Assembly: GCA_003978405.1 (NCBI GenBank)
Contig: QNZU01000062.1
Location: forward strand, 1-5,957
DNA from: Sulfurospirillum sp.
GTDB lineage: Bacteria > Campylobacterota > Campylobacteria > Campylobacterales > QNZT01
Direction: 5' to 3'
Length of the DNA: 5,957 nucleotides
Below the pieces are notes generated by a model that had not been told where the DNA came from, ran no database searches, and saw only the letters and a list, made by a program, of their open reading frames with translations. Below, piece after piece: positions 5,644-5,957 of this stretch (position 1 is the first letter of the stretch; every line of letters starts with the position of its first letter). The translations under genes were made by a program, and so were the position numbers.

Positions 5644-5793
5644 ATGAAAAGAGATCTTCACTGCGAAAGGTTACGGTGGGTTACACCTGGAAGAAGACAT
5701 TGTTTTGCGATACAGTCCAACCAGAGGCATAATAACATGTTATTGCATATACATGATAGCCTTGGCATTCTTGCTTTTGTCAGTGTGTTGTGA
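5644..5793 (+). other. In-frame continuation after the lipoprotein stop, ending in the first repeat unit
   Basis: Directly after the TAG at 5641-5643, an ATG opens a 49-codon stretch in the same frame, ending at TGA 5791-5793 within the first repeat unit (last residues SLGILAFVSVL). No ribosome binding site suits the ATG and the translation (many His, Arg, Cys) does not look like a normal protein. I record it because a stop mutation or readthrough would join it to the lipoprotein. It is more likely non-coding. The remainder of 5644-5957 holds only the palindrome and the repeats listed separately; I see no convincing gene. Confidence 0.2.
5731..5744. repeat. Perfect 14-bp palindrome at the head of the repeat array
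   Basis: AATAACATGTTATT (5731-5744) equals its own reverse complement. It is flanked directly by GCAT on both sides in the same orientation (5727-5730 and 5745-5748). It lies 11 bases before the first full repeat unit and its right end falls where later units carry ATTTTAATGCAG, which it partly resembles (TGTTATTGCA at 5738-5747). It could be a protein binding site or a hairpin; no function can be assigned. Confidence 0.7.
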
Positions 5794-5957
5794 CACAGAC
5801 CAAGCCAAGGCACAACAGTATTTTAATGCAGTGAGATAGCCTTGCTGTTCTTGCTTTTGTCAATGTGTTGTATGATAAATCTCAAGCATATGATAATCTC
5901 ATAAAACATTTTAATGCAGACACATAGCCTTGGTATTCTTGCTTTTGTCAATGTGTT
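5755..5957. repeat. Imperfect tandem array, two full units (80 and 88 bp) and a third cut by the window edge
   Basis: Three copies begin at 5756, 5836 and 5924. Each has ATAGCCTTG, three variable bases (GCA, CTG, GTA), the invariant TTCTTGCTTTTGTCA, one A/G and TGTGTT; the two complete copies add GT. Copies 2 and 3 are preceded by an identical ATTTTAATGCAG (5820-5831, 5908-5919) and four variable bases. Between the conserved blocks lie unlike segments of about 28 and 36 bases. Copy 1 has extra dyads: GCCTTGGC (5759-5766) with GCCAAGGC (5804-5811), and TGTTGTG (5786-5792) with CACAACA (5811-5817). Unit lengths are not multiples of three, so a single protein-repeat reading frame does not run through. 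The array probably continues to the right. Confidence 0.85.

Noticed and set aside
5755..5957. CRISPR array
   Set aside because: The blocks are longer than typical repeats, vary internally at several positions, the period is uneven, and no cas gene is visible.
5755..5957. Integron cassette array with attC sites
   Set aside because: I find no paired RYYYAAC/GTTRRRY core sites, the inserts are too short for cassettes, and no integrase is present.

Overview
The window reads as AT-rich, gene-dense chromosomal DNA of a Campylobacterota (epsilonproteobacterial) organism, perhaps a Sulfurimonas/Sulfurovum-like free-living lineage. This rests on Lys/Ile/Leu-rich proteins, four-base ATGA gene overlaps and T-rich promoters with good -10 boxes and weak -35 boxes. 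It is an inference from style; no marker gene fixes the genus.

Left half (1-4200), housekeeping-like and tightly packed. After a possible C-terminal gene remnant (2-97) comes a three-gene operon joined by ATGA overlaps. It encodes a membrane-anchored periplasmic protein of unknown family (221-1084), a 75-residue winged-helix-like protein (1081-1308) and a compact rhomboid intramembrane serine protease (1305-1820). A 22-bp-stem inverted repeat (1868-1937) and an overlapping candidate promoter then precede an SseB-family gene (1979-2722). That gene is convergent with, and overlaps by its stop codon, a minus-strand pair: a DMT/EamA transporter (2719-3600, TTG start) downstream of a YceB/DUF1439-like lipoprotein (3609-4160, GTG start).

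Centre (4187-4364). Divergent promoters serve the lipoprotein gene on the minus strand and a tRNA-Asn(GTT) gene on the plus strand. The tRNA has an exact TTGACA-N17-TATAAT promoter and a complete cloverleaf with encoded CCA.

Right part (4365-5957), different in character. It has longer non-coding gaps, a solitary Mrr-type PD-(D/E)xK nuclease-like gene (start best placed at 4535) behind two inverted repeats, a small lipoprotein gene (5257-5643), and more than 300 bases with no convincing gene. That last stretch carries a 14-bp perfect palindrome and the beginning of an imperfect tandem array: two full units of 80 and 88 bp, plus a third cut by the window edge. Together these suggest an accessory region bordered by the tRNA gene. 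No integrase and no attachment-site duplication is visible, so the island idea is only a hypothesis.

The most notable items are the edge repeat array, the strong hairpin/promoter overlap before the SseB gene, and the coupling of a single-pass anchored protein to a rhomboid protease, which makes that protein a candidate substrate or partner.
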